A stretch of 64,000 nucleotides of DNA from NCBI GenBank assembly GCA_022497155.1, contig MU385725.1, forward strand, positions 558,001 to 622,000. The letters are read 5' to 3'. The position numbers were made by a program, and so were the translations under genes. The notes under the pieces are model-generated. The model saw only the letters and a program-made list of their open reading frames with translations. It was not told where the DNA came from and ran no database searches. Source of the stretch: Whalleya microplaca (Eukaryota; Ascomycota; Sordariomycetes; Xylariales; Xylariaceae). Below, piece after piece: positions 1 to 9,886 of the stretch (positions within the stretch are counted from its first letter, which is position 1; the number at the start of each line of letters is the position of its first letter).

Positions 1-379
1 TCAATTATCATTGTCCCTGTACTACGGATTTAGAACCAATCACCATATACTCGCGTTATAACATCAATTAGATGTCCAGGTGTTACTCATAACACCAGTC
101 GACGCTTTCGCATATGTCGGTGTCCATGCTTGCGAACTTCCATGTGAACCAAATCCATGAAACAATGCTCACCTGACTCTTCATGAGTACTAAAATGGGC
201 CATACCTAGGTCACTAGTAGAGGAACACAGACTTTATTAAGTCGGAATATTTATAGCAGGATTAAATGAAATATAGTAAATAAAGTGATGAAACATAACA
301 ATGCAGTGATATGCCATAATGCAATTCCTCACCGGGCCCCCAAGATGTAGGTCTCAGGTTGAACCAATTACTATCATAC
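1..379. other. Intergenic edge, no gene seen
   Basis: This is AT-leaning sequence downstream (3') of the minus-strand glycosidase. Only short chance frames are open and no repeat or RNA gene was recognised. Confidence 0.5.
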
Positions 380-1402
380 CTAAACCTTTGAGACAATCTT
401 TCCAAACGGACTTCCCCGTTCATAAACTGCCATCATACCGTTCGCGCCCATCTGGAGAGTGCCTGGCCAATATGAGCCTTGCGCGGAAAGCTGCATTGTC
501 TTGGTGGTCCAAGTGGCATCTCCATTGCGAAGCTCAGACGAGAAGATCATTTTGACAGATGCTTTATTCGGCCAATTTTTCTGGCCAACAGGTATGTCCT
601 CGTCTGTCATGAAAACCACTGCAAGGTTTCCGTCGAGGCCAATAATCTGGGGTGATCCGGCGTTGCTTTGAGGTGGCACATAGATTTGCTTCCTTTGCCC
701 CCAACTGCTGCCATCGTCGTACGACACCACTGTCCCGAGATAGAAGAACTCGTTATCCTGCTCTTTCACTTCAAACACCATGACTAGCGCATCCTGTCCA
801 GTTGCAGCATCCTTGACTGATACAATGCCCTGCATGCCATCCCGAAATTCTTGGTTGTCGGCGTGAAGCTTCAGATTCACTGGTTGGGTCCAGCTCTGAC
901 CTTCATTATCCGACAATGCGCGAAATGTCTCTTGATTGAATTCACCCAGCTCCTCTGAGAATGTGGCTTGTATTGCCCCATCCGTTCCTATGCGCAGAAA
1001 AGGTTCCCACAGTCCATTGTAGCCCCCCTTGGCCGGATCGGCGGCCTGCTCCGCCACCGATCCCGCAAATTCCCAATTACGACCACCGTCTGTACTACGG
1101 CAGACGCTGATACGGAAATAGGTTCTGATTTGATTTTCATCCCAGTCATGATTGCGGAAAGCGGCTAGAACGTCTCCAGACGGTAGCTGGAGTAGATATC
1201 CGTTGTCTATGTCCCCGGCGCCTTGGGTGACCACTCCGATTTGAGCGAATGTTGCGCCGTCGTCATCGCTTCGTGAAACTACCAGGCTTCGTTCTCCACT
1301 GTTGTTGACTGTGGCTATAGACAGAATGCCACCGTCGGAGAGATGGGCCACCCGAGGGTAGGTTCCTGCAGCGGCTACTCTGTTCTCGGTAGAACTTAAC
1401 AT
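380..1402 (-). CDS. GH93-like / sialidase-superfamily beta-propeller glycosidase
   Basis: This 340-residue frame reads as a six-bladed beta-propeller of the sialidase/BNR superfamily. It most resembles fungal GH93 exo-arabinanases or related BNR proteins, which cleave plant cell-wall arabinan outside the cell. Four Asp-box motifs (S/T-x-D-x-G-x-x-W/F type) are visible: SRSDDDGATF at 43-52, CRSTDGGRNW at 101-110, LSDNEGQSW at 163-171 and VSYDDGSSW at 226-234. The segment NGYLLQLPSGDVLAAFRNHD at 67-86 is typical of GH93 relatives. The ATG at 1402 is the first in frame, but no signal peptide follows it. The frame stays open upstream to about 1477, just after a ctag that could be a splice acceptor, so a 5' exon encoding a secretion signal may be missing from this model. 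The 3' end is intact. The superfamily is fairly sure; the substrate is inferred. Confidence 0.75.
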   Translation of the reverse strand: MLSSTENRVAAAGTYPRVAHLSDGGILSIATVNNSGERSLVVSRSDDDGATFAQIGVVTQGAGDIDNGYLLQLPSGDVLAAFRNHDWDENQIRTYFRISVCRSTDGGRNWEFAGSVAEQAADPAKGGYNGLWEPFLRIGTDGAIQATFSEELGEFNQETFRALSDNEGQSWTQPVNLKLHADNQEFRDGMQGIVSVKDAATGQDALVMVFEVKEQDNEFFYLGTVVSYDDGSSWGQRKQIYVPPQSNAGSPQIIGLDGNLAVVFMTDEDIPVGQKNWPNKASVKMIFSSELRNGDATWTTKTMQLSAQGSYWPGTLQMGANGMMAVYERGSPFGKIVSKV

Positions 1403-4400
1403 AAAAGTCTCACCAATCTCCGGAAATCCTATTGATTCATCGCGTGGGATGGGAGAGTTGAGCTTATCTTCGGTCAGCTAGCTTCCTCTCAGCGAAGCAG
1501 GCGGTGAATTTACGTCTTTTTAAGGACGCCGGGATATACCTACGTTTCTAAAACCAAGTGGGCTGGCGGAAGTGATAGGTATTATAACCAGGAAATTGAT
1601 CAGAGAATTTAATAGCATTTTGACGAGTTAAAGGTATTCTGCCCCTTGGTGAGAATATGTTTGACTTAATACACTGAGCTGATTTCATATTCTGATATGA
1701 AACCAGCAGCCGTCTATAACTCTACCAAGGATATTGGTCATCTTATATACTTATATGATGGAATGTCATAACATAACTGCATGGTTTGCCATATATCCCT
1801 TGTCCAACAATACTACCCGAGAATTCGAACCCGGTACCAACTGTCGGAATACGGAAAGACTTCAGAGGATTCCACTTCAATGCCACGACTCGCCATGGCT
1901 GACGCTCAGAGCACTGCCGAGAAATCATGGCTTCCTAGTTTCGCTTCATGATATAACTCAAATATCAGAGCTGTGCTCATTGGTTCCGGAACCAAGTCAG
2001 GAGGTTGCTAAGACAATGGGAGCACGAGCACAAGCCTATAAATGCCCCAATTAGCGGGCTGCTGACCAACTCGAACTGTGACCAGTGGACATTCCATACA
2101 GAAATATCTGGATGCAGCTGTGGCTATGCTGACGTTGGACTAACAAGAGAACGCAAAAGTGATTATGTACAGTTGTGCGGCGTAGCAAGCGGATTGGATT
2201 CACATTTTAGACTAGAAACTCCATACTACTACGTTACCCGGCTTGAAGCTCTCACACGAACCATGTGGCACATAAGCATTGGCTCCACTGCATAGCCCTC
2301 CAGTAATTTTGTTACCCAAGCTACTGGATAACTCCAACCAAAGCTTACTTTTTGGTTGTGGCTCCCACAATTGCTTAGCCTGCATCCGACTACCTGGCTC
2401 TTCCGATATGCAGCAACGTACAAGCCTTAAACAAACCGCCAAGAAATAATCGCCTCATATCTTTCTCGCTGAAAGAGCTGTGGTTTTGAAATTTTCCGAT
2501 GTTTGGACTTTTACGCTACACAGCATTGAGCTAGACTCGCATAGTTAGGCATAGGGAGAGATAAAGGTAACCTGTTTCCTCTGCTAGCGACTTACTATCG
2601 TAACAGAGGTGCTCAATGTTGTACTCCAATGAAAGCAGCCTTATTTCTGTTTTTAGGAGATGGGCGATGATCCTATCAAATAAAGGCTTTGAGGCTCTCT
2701 GAGCATGACATGCATGAAGACATCCAGTGTAACGAGACATCAAGTAGTCTTAACGGAAAAGATCAGCATCCGCGAAAAAGTCACGGGAAATTTGTAAAGT
2801 CGCGTGAATGCCCCGCGTTGGAGTAGTCTGCAATGCTTACATAGAACAAATGTAAGCCAATTGTTACCAGTCCGCATACACCATTAGCTCCGCATTCAGG
2901 CCCGTCACAGGGCATAATCACCATTCCGAATTTTCGCGGAAGGGATTCATACGGCGACTGACCCGGGTACAAGCGGAAGTGACTAGACCTAGACACTTGG
3001 TCACAAATGACCTGTACTTCTGCAACGGGGTTATAGTTTCATTGATGCAAGGCTAGCTCTTCATTTCTCTCACCGAGCTTATGTAGAGAATCATGGGGTT
3101 ATAAACGACGAGGGAATAAAATTTAGGACTCTAAGAAGTGGCGTGCTAGTCCCCATGCTCTCGACACGCATTTCCAACTACAAGATTGACAGCGGTGTCA
3201 TGTCTTACCTCTTGCTGAATACTACCACAAATTCAGTTGGCAAATATCTGGCAGATAGAAGGAAAATGATCACCAGCAAAACTTACGATGAAGAAGAGCA
3301 GGTTACTGGGCGCCCATGACTAACTTTGGCCATTACGCCATAGCATACCTAGGCGGCGTAATGTTTGAATCTTGTCAAGTGCCTTACCATCCGAAAGTTC
3401 GGAGATACTTCTGGCCGCACGACATATCAAATAATTGTGGCTGCATAGGAAATAGCGTGAGAATAGGTCATGGTGTTGCGCTGTCAAGTCTGGAATATAA
3501 CAATATGTGACTGGGTAAAGCGCAATGCTCTGTAGACTCAGTGTAGCGCAAGATATAGCGCTAGTAGATATTCGTATATACTTATACCGTAACTAAACCC
3601 GTTATCTCCGTGCCAATTATAATACAGTTCTATACAATATCACGTAGAACCACATTCAAGTTATCGCTATCTTCTGGCTGAGGCGCTTCCTTGTGATAAC
3701 CGTAATACTTAACAACAATACAGAGCAATAGAGGCTGAATGTAATAGGGGTTGCGGCAAGGTGGAGACTCAGACATGTCTATTCGGTCAGTTTTGACAAC
3801 TTTGGCTTACCAAGGACATCTCCAAGTCGAAATATAAACAAGATCAAGGTCGCTTGTCTTGGAGTTCTCCCATAACCTTAAGGTTGAATGGCCGATAGCC
3901 TATTTACCCCAGATTTCATCTACATAGCTTAGGTACTAATCACGGTATTGATTCTCAGTAGCCTCTAATGGAATTCTTTTCCTATGCCGCAGGTTATGTT
4001 TGACAACTTTCTATGTGAGACAGAAACATCTAAAACATTGTTCCATAACCCCCCTCCCCTATACCCAGCTGACGGATTAATACGTTATGATCAATCACTC
4101 TTATTGGAGCAAGGCTGTCTATCTAAAGCTCATCACGTGGGTAGATTTGGTAGGTAATCAGCACAACGACGGATGGTGATGGGTCTGGTAGATACTATTC
4201 GCAAAGAAAGTCCTGTATATGAGAGGCAAAAGGCATGAACAAGGTTAGTAATTTGCCAGTAGTTTATGATATATATTTTCGTGCTGCTAGGGATCTTTCT
4301 TGATTTTGAATATATCCGGCACTTGTAATTCAATGAGATATGCATCCGATGTGGCCTGAGAACTTCTCCGTTTTAGTCGAAGGATTCGTCAATCGATTTA

Positions 4401-4853
4401 ATATTCGGAGATATAAGATACTCTACTATAATTCTGTCAAGTTTGATATCACTTGGAGAGAAACTTATGATATTTCAAGACTATAGGGAGCATATAAATT
4501 CAATCTTCTGGAACACAATCATGGTTGAAAGAGGTCAGCTGAGCATCAGTTCTTGTGCCTTACTTAAGTAATCTAGCTCTATGTCATCACTCAAATTCAA
4601 CCTCAAACTAATATTTACTTACATTAGCGTACCAGCAGACCTTGCGCTACATGTATTCTAAAGTCTTCCATTGGATGAAATCAGGAGTATCTTCGCCAGA
4701 TCGGCCGGTTCTAACTTTGAATAAGTTGCCGAGTGGGTCTGGCATCCGACCGATATCGCCATCGTCTAAGACCACTCCGCCGCATACTTAGCAAAACTCA
4801 CATACTATTACCCAAATCAAACCCTTGTGGTAGATACCAATGTACGTTACATA
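1403..4853. other. Gene-poor AT-leaning intergenic region
   Basis: These 3.4 kb hold only short frames (at most about 106 codons, mostly without ATG starts or any recognisable motif). No inverted or tandem repeat long enough to name was seen. The region could contain an upstream exon for the minus-strand glycosidase near 1480-1700, but no ATG with a signal peptide was identified. Decayed transposon sequence is possible but could not be shown by eye. Confidence 0.4.
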
Positions 4854-5321
4854 ATGCCGACCGCCACACAACGGCCAGATGCACCGATTATTCGTATCAT
4901 AGCAGCCTCCGAAACGTACCCTCTGCGGCACGCCGTACTATGGCCCCACAAATCGGTTGATTATGTGAAGCTCCCCGATGACGAATCGGGCCAACACTTC
5001 GGCGCTTTCATCACTACGGCCCCTTCGACCAACGAGGCCACGGAGGAACTCGTGAGCATAATATCGCTATTTATCGATGAGCACGGCGAAGCGCGCTTTC
5101 GCAAGTTTGCCACGGCCTCCCCTTGGCAGGGTCAGGGCGTCGGGTCCGCGTTGCTGACCTACACCATCGAGGCAGCAGCCAAGGCTGGCGCAAAAAGCAT
5201 ATGGTGTGATGCTCGCCAGAGCGCGCTTGGGTTTTATCAGAGGTTTGGAATGGAGGCCGAGGGTGAGGTATTTTTCAAGGGCGAGGTGCCATATCTGCGA
5301 ATGTCGAGGACATTGTCGTAA
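4854..5321 (+). CDS. GNAT-family N-acetyltransferase
   Basis: A 155-residue single-exon protein that matches the size of a minimal GNAT acetyltransferase, which moves acetyl from acetyl-CoA to an amine. The acetyl-CoA-binding motif A is visible as WQGQGVGSALL at 91-101 (Q/R-x-x-G-x-G/A pattern), preceded by the beta4 strand RFRKFATASP. The C-terminal half ends in the usual ALGFYQRFGMEAEGE (beta5-alpha4-beta6) element followed by YLRMSR. The frame is open 27 nt further upstream only through a GTG, so the ATG at 4854 (A at -3) is chosen. There is no signal peptide or membrane segment, so it is probably cytosolic. The substrate cannot be told. It stands alone, with large gaps on both sides. Confidence 0.8.
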   Translation: MPTATQRPDAPIIRIIAASETYPLRHAVLWPHKSVDYVKLPDDESGQHFGAFITTAPSTNEATEELVSIISLFIDEHGEARFRKFATASPWQGQGVGSALLTYTIEAAAKAGAKSIWCDARQSALGFYQRFGMEAEGEVFFKGEVPYLRMSRTLS

Positions 5322-6264
5322 GGAATTCTCCCAATGACCATATCACTATTACGACCTTTATGTATCTAGAAGTATTGCTGACTATAAATAATCTGCGTTA
5401 CATTGTTACCCGGACAGTTAATCTGTGACTTGAAGATATAGGGCGTTTGCTTTGTTTAGTCTTATTATTAGGGCTAATGTAGCCTCAACACTTAAACTTC
5501 GCATGCCGTGGAACTAAAGCTGCCGCCTGTATTTCGTGCAATATCGCCCCAGTTCATTCATATACAGGTGTTACAAGGTCTCATTCCTTGATTTGACATT
5601 GATAGGACTAGTCTTTGGGGTGAAAGTACAACAAATCGCCTCCATAGACCAATAGCATTTCAATGATTTATATTTTGGAAATGTGACAAATAGGAGATGG
5701 ATTTGAGCAAGTGCGGGTTTGTAGGCATGTGGAATACGAAGCAGATTTGGGCGAGTTCGATCTTTATACTGGAATAATGCATTTCCTTCTCACCTCCAGT
5801 CCACAGCTCAGGAATGGGCGAAATGCGTGTCACTGGAACGTGACACGGTGAAACAGTGCCCTAAGGAATTATACTAGTGAACCCTGTGGTGATGCTTACA
5901 CATGGCGTTGCTCAGTTGTATGATCTAGAACAAGTGATTGGCATTCTAGCTTCCCCCTCCATTGAGCGGGAATTTTTAGCTGAAATGTGAGACAAAAAGT
6001 CCCCGGCGGGCTAAACCTGTCTCAAGAATTATTCCGCACGTGTGTATAAATCTAAAATGCCCGCCAGATTTCCAGTTACCTTGAAGCAGCGAGCCACTCC
6101 AGGTAGGACCAGGGCTCAAGCCGCAGCCTTTCTCGCCGTGCAAGGTTTTGTTTTATCATCTCAACCTGCTATCTAAGATCTACTTCCCTGAATACTTGGC
6201 GAGCCTTCCTTCCTGCCTTTCTACAACGTTGGAGAAGTATCAAAGGGCAAAGGTTGAAGCAAAG
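5322..6264. other. Intergenic region and SGNH-gene promoter
   Basis: No gene was recognised. The last 250 bp carry the likely promoter of the downstream esterase gene, with an E-box and a TATA-like element described separately. The preceding 700 bp show nothing nameable. Confidence 0.4.
6037..6050 (+). promoter_or_regulatory. CACGTG E-box overlapping-adjacent TATAAA
   Basis: CACGTG at 6037-6042 is followed directly by TATAAA at 6045-6050, about 215 bp before the ATG of the SGNH hydrolase gene. The close pairing suggests a core promoter with a bHLH-type site. This is inference from the motif alone. Confidence 0.35.
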
Positions 6265-7339
6265 ATGATCATGAATAAGTTTATGTGTGGGACTTCTTCG
6301 GCCCCAATTCAAACAAGGAGACTGTTCTTTCTATTCGCATTGATACTATTCTTCATATTGATCATTAGCTTGACTAGTAAGTGTGTCGTCTTCAATTTAA
6401 TTCTATTGCCTACGCAGCTGAAATCATACCGCAGCCGTCTTCGGCTTCTATGCCCCGGCCGATGGAATCATAAAATGGAGCATAATATCCTACAGTCACA
6501 AGCACGATCCATCGACACCCTCTCGGCCGCCGCGACATCCGCCTATCGCTGGTGGTATCCCTCTTCGTATCATGTTCTTGGGAGCCTCGATCACGTGCGG
6601 TGTCGCATCTACAGGGGACGTTGGCTTTCGCTTGCCATTACGCAACAAGCTGGTATCTGTTGGCAATCCTGTCAATCTAGTTGGGTCGCAGCGTGTAGGC
6701 GACTTCAAAGACAACGACCTCGAAGGCTACCCGGGCAATCGAATAGACGAGGTGCATGCGAAATCTGTCAATATAGTCTCGAGTGTCAAACCCAATATAT
6801 TCATAATTCATGCCGGCACGAACGACTGTATCCAGAACTTTGATACGGGCAACTTAGGCGTGCGGATGGGCGACTTCGTCAATTACCTCCTCGAGGTCTC
6901 ACCTAATGCTACGGTCATTATGTCGACGCTCTTAACAAGTACATGGCCTGGCATTGAGCCATGCGTTCTTGATGCCAACATTCAGATTCGAAAGTTAGCA
7001 TCTATGCTCGAGCGAGAGGGGAAACGTGTTGTGCTCGCGGAGATGTACTACGAGCAGGGGTTTCCAAATCGGCCTGTGCCGAGTGATATCTCACCAGACG
7101 GCACACACCCATTCGATCTAGGATACGCCATGATGGCCGAGATATTTTGGTCCGCTATTATCGACGCGCAAAATAGATGGTTCCTTCAAGCACCAGAAGT
7201 TAATGGCATCCTGGACGATGGAGATGTAGCTAGAGATGTCGAGAATGACGGGGTAGAACAACTGGCAACCAACAAGAGGAAGTTTGAATCGGAGAAGCAA
7301 CCTATATCTAATCAAAGAAGAGAAGCATTACATTTATAG
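6265..7339 (+). CDS. Membrane-anchored SGNH (GDSL-type) hydrolase
   Basis: Two exons (6265-6376, 6435-7339) encode 338 residues. The 58-bp intron starts gtaagt and ends ccgcag, and the join restores an uninterrupted frame; an earlier cag acceptor at about 6414 would run into a stop. Residues 19-38 (LFFLFALILFFILIISLT core) form one hydrophobic helix after a basic RR, so the enzyme is either a type II membrane protein or secreted after cleavage. SGNH blocks are in order: block I FLGASITCG with nucleophile Ser89, block III HAGTNDC with Asn167, and block V DGTHP with Asp259 and His262. This family hydrolyses ester bonds of lipids, acetylated polysaccharides and similar substrates. The last 70 residues are charged and probably disordered. 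The true substrate is unknown. Confidence 0.85.
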
Positions 7340-9016
7340 TAACTTTAGATGTGTTGAGTTTGTTCGCGGACCTTTGAATGCATTGCATTCTACATCGTCG
7401 TGTTAGTCCCAGTTTCACGCAACACGTGTGAAATCTCTGTGAGGATCATTGCGTGGCGGAGGGATGCTTTTGGTCTCTTACTTGTCAAGGTCGTCAAAAT
7501 ATATCATCTCACAGCTAATATCAGTAGGTATTATATGGTTGATATCTTCAAGAGTAGAGATCCGTATTCGGTTGGGTCTATACGGCTTTGTTTGCCGATG
7601 AAGATAAAACGAACCCCTGAGCTAGATGTCTTCTTGATCATGTCGTAAGCAGATTGTTGCTGTCAATATGGAACAAATTATTGAGGAGTATAGTGGCTTA
7701 ATCATTGCAAGATGAAGCTATGGGGGCGAAGCCTACTGATATATACATACATACATATACAGGTGGCGGCCATACGTACGCCCGTACCCCTATCAGCCAT
7801 AGGGCATATCTTAACAGTTTCATTCTTTGGTGTAACAACCAAGTATTATCCAAGGAGGTGAAGGTGTTGGGCAAGAATACTTGAGATTATTAGTATTAGG
7901 CTTTGATTTGCATATATAGCTATGTCTTTTTCGTGGTGCAGAACATGACACACTCGTGCCGCCTTGTCATACGATCCTATTTCAACTAGGCAGATACGAT
8001 GAAATTCAAGCAGCACTCGCTCTACAGGAGTATCCATTCTATACTCGAAGCGGTTGTATATATATATTCACACTACATAACCACGACCTAGATCAACAGG
8101 TGTGCGCCATGCCACTGCCTTCCATCCAAAGCGTAAACAACCAAACAATTTCATTGATTATTGTTATGATATAATGTTTAAGGTTAAGTCGACGGCATAC
8201 ATAAGCAATGTTTATTGCAAGACTCCATCTTCATTGCTTGAGATCTGTATAGTTTGTTAGGAGCACTATGGAATATCATATTCTGGTGGATGACGGTTTA
8301 CATAGATTACATAGAACTAAAATCCTTGAGAAATATGGCCTGCGTGATTCGACTTCGAACTCTAATTGGAGCCTTTGAAGACGAATGGCATATGAAAGAG
8401 ATGGATTTCCTCAAGAATCTTCTACTGTCTATATACGTATTTAAGATGTTACATCAAATAAGGTGGGCATCATAATATTGACCTAGCTGAATACATGAGA
8501 TCATGAGTAAGCGAGACGGCTCTAAAAAAAAGACGCATGAGGCATCATACCTTCATTCTCATGCCACGTGGAAGTACATTCCAAAGAATCCTGATAACAA
8601 GCCCCATACCATGAGGTGGCGGAGTGCCCTGCGTATTATCGATTAGAGTCAAACTTCGCATCAACTCAAGGTGGCATGTTAATGAGTTTGGCAAGTAAGA
8701 TGCAGCCTTGAACTTGAATTTCGATGATCAAGTATTCGAAGCAGATCCATTGAGATGCGTGCTATTGGCTAGGCTGCTGGTATCGGATTACGTGGGATTC
8801 CATAAGAGGGGTTTTATGCAGGTACATCACAGCCACACTATACATAAACCAACAGCGGCTGTGGTCTACAGACAATACTTACAATACAAGACTAAGCACC
8901 TATATCCAAAGATAATGAAAGAGGTCACTATTATCCTCTATTAATTTCTTTATAGAAGCATCAAGCAGAGTCCATTTAAACGAGTCATCAATTCATTGCC
9001 ATCGGAACAATCAAAC
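7340..9016. other. Intergenic region with one solo LTR
   Basis: Apart from the solo LTR at 7661-7816, this 1.7-kb gap contains no frame with a recognisable motif. Short frames of 60-80 codons near 7956, 8254 and 8708 look like chance. Confidence 0.4.
7661..7816 (+). mobile_element. Solo LTR (copy 1 of a small retrotransposon family)
   Basis: This 156-bp element begins TGTCAATATGG and ends ATATCTTAACA, giving the TG...CA ends of an LTR. It is flanked by GTTGC on the left (7656-7660) and GTTTC on the right (7817-7821), a 5-bp target duplication with one change. A second copy of exactly the same length lies at 22706-22861, and a decayed copy lies at 21484-21621. No internal gag or pol sequence is attached, so it is a solo LTR left by recombination. 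Orientation is assigned only relative to the other copies. Confidence 0.8.
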
Positions 9017-9886
9017 ATGAATACTCAGGACCAATATGTCGTTGAGCCAACCTCAAGCCATACACATAGTGTGATTATGCTTCACGGATTAAGTTCCAAC
9101 GGCTCGAAGTTCGGCGCAGAGTTTCTAGAGACGGCAGTCACATCGAAGGGCAAGAAGCTCACGGACCTGCTTCCTGGCACCCGCTTCATCTTCCCAACTG
9201 CCAAACGCCGGAGGTCTACAGCATTCAATAGGGCAATGCTCACGCAATGGTTTGACAAGGCAAGGCTGAGCGATCCGTCCTACCGGAAAGAAATCCAGTT
9301 GCCAGGCTTAGCGGAGTCGGCGGTCACGGTCCTCGAGCTTATCCGGCAAGAAATTCAGCTGGTTACCCCCAGGAATGTCTTGCTTGGTGGATTGAGCCAG
9401 GGCTGTGCTATGGCACTCTCCGTGCTTATGTGCTTAGATCACCCCATCGGAGGGTTCGTAGGGATGAGTGGCTATCTCCCGTTCCGAGAGGATATCGAAG
9501 ACGCGATTGATGACGACACTGAACTTGACAAGGATGACCCGTTTGCGTTAGATGATATTGAGCAAGAACTACCTAAGGATCCAGTAGTCAAAGCTATGGT
9601 TTTCGAGAGAGATCTGCTTGGCTTGAGCCCCTTGGACAAGCCATTAACTCGGGGGCGAACTTCGCACTTGACGCCGATATTTCTTGGCCATGGCAGTGAA
9701 GACGATAAAATTCCATGTGTGCTGGGCGAGGCGGCGGGTAAAGTAATGAAGAATGCTGGATACGATGTTGAATTGAAGGTATATCCCGGACTTGGTCATT
9801 GGTACAAGATACCGAATGAAGTCGACGATATTGTAGAATTCATCGATTTGAAAGCGGGCTGGAAGTTGGAGGAGCTTACAGGATAA
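9017..9886 (+). CDS. Acyl-protein-thioesterase-like alpha/beta hydrolase
   Basis: A single-exon, 289-residue protein of the phospholipase/carboxylesterase family (acyl-protein thioesterase-like). The nucleophile elbow is GGLSQGCA with Ser127, the acid is in HGSEDDKIP (Asp229) and the base is in GLGHWYK (His261). An N-terminal VIMLHGLSSNG forms the oxyanion-loop strand. Compared with typical 220-235-residue family members it carries an acidic insertion of about 45 residues (about 158-205) between the nucleophile and acid, where a lid would sit. There is no signal peptide, so it should be cytosolic, removing palmitate from proteins or hydrolysing small esters. The ATG at 9017 is the first in frame; the frame extends slightly upstream only through a TTG. 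Confidence 0.85.
   Translation: MNTQDQYVVEPTSSHTHSVIMLHGLSSNGSKFGAEFLETAVTSKGKKLTDLLPGTRFIFPTAKRRRSTAFNRAMLTQWFDKARLSDPSYRKEIQLPGLAESAVTVLELIRQEIQLVTPRNVLLGGLSQGCAMALSVLMCLDHPIGGFVGMSGYLPFREDIEDAIDDDTELDKDDPFALDDIEQELPKDPVVKAMVFERDLLGLSPLDKPLTRGRTSHLTPIFLGHGSEDDKIPCVLGEAAGKVMKNAGYDVELKVYPGLGHWYKIPNEVDDIVEFIDLKAGWKLEELTG

Noticed and set aside
1815..1850. tRNA-like B-box (GGTTCGAATTC on the minus strand)
   Set aside because: The T-stem and acceptor pairing fail with a 7-nt loop, and no A-box or cloverleaf could be drawn.
5680..5730. Weak similarity (gacaaataggag) to the solo-LTR 5' end
   Set aside because: The match is about a dozen bases with no TG...CA ends or target duplication.
6377..6414. 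Earlier cag acceptor for the SGNH hydrolase intron
   Set aside because: Using it puts a stop (TGA or TAA) in the joined frame; the acceptor at 6434 keeps the conserved block I frame.
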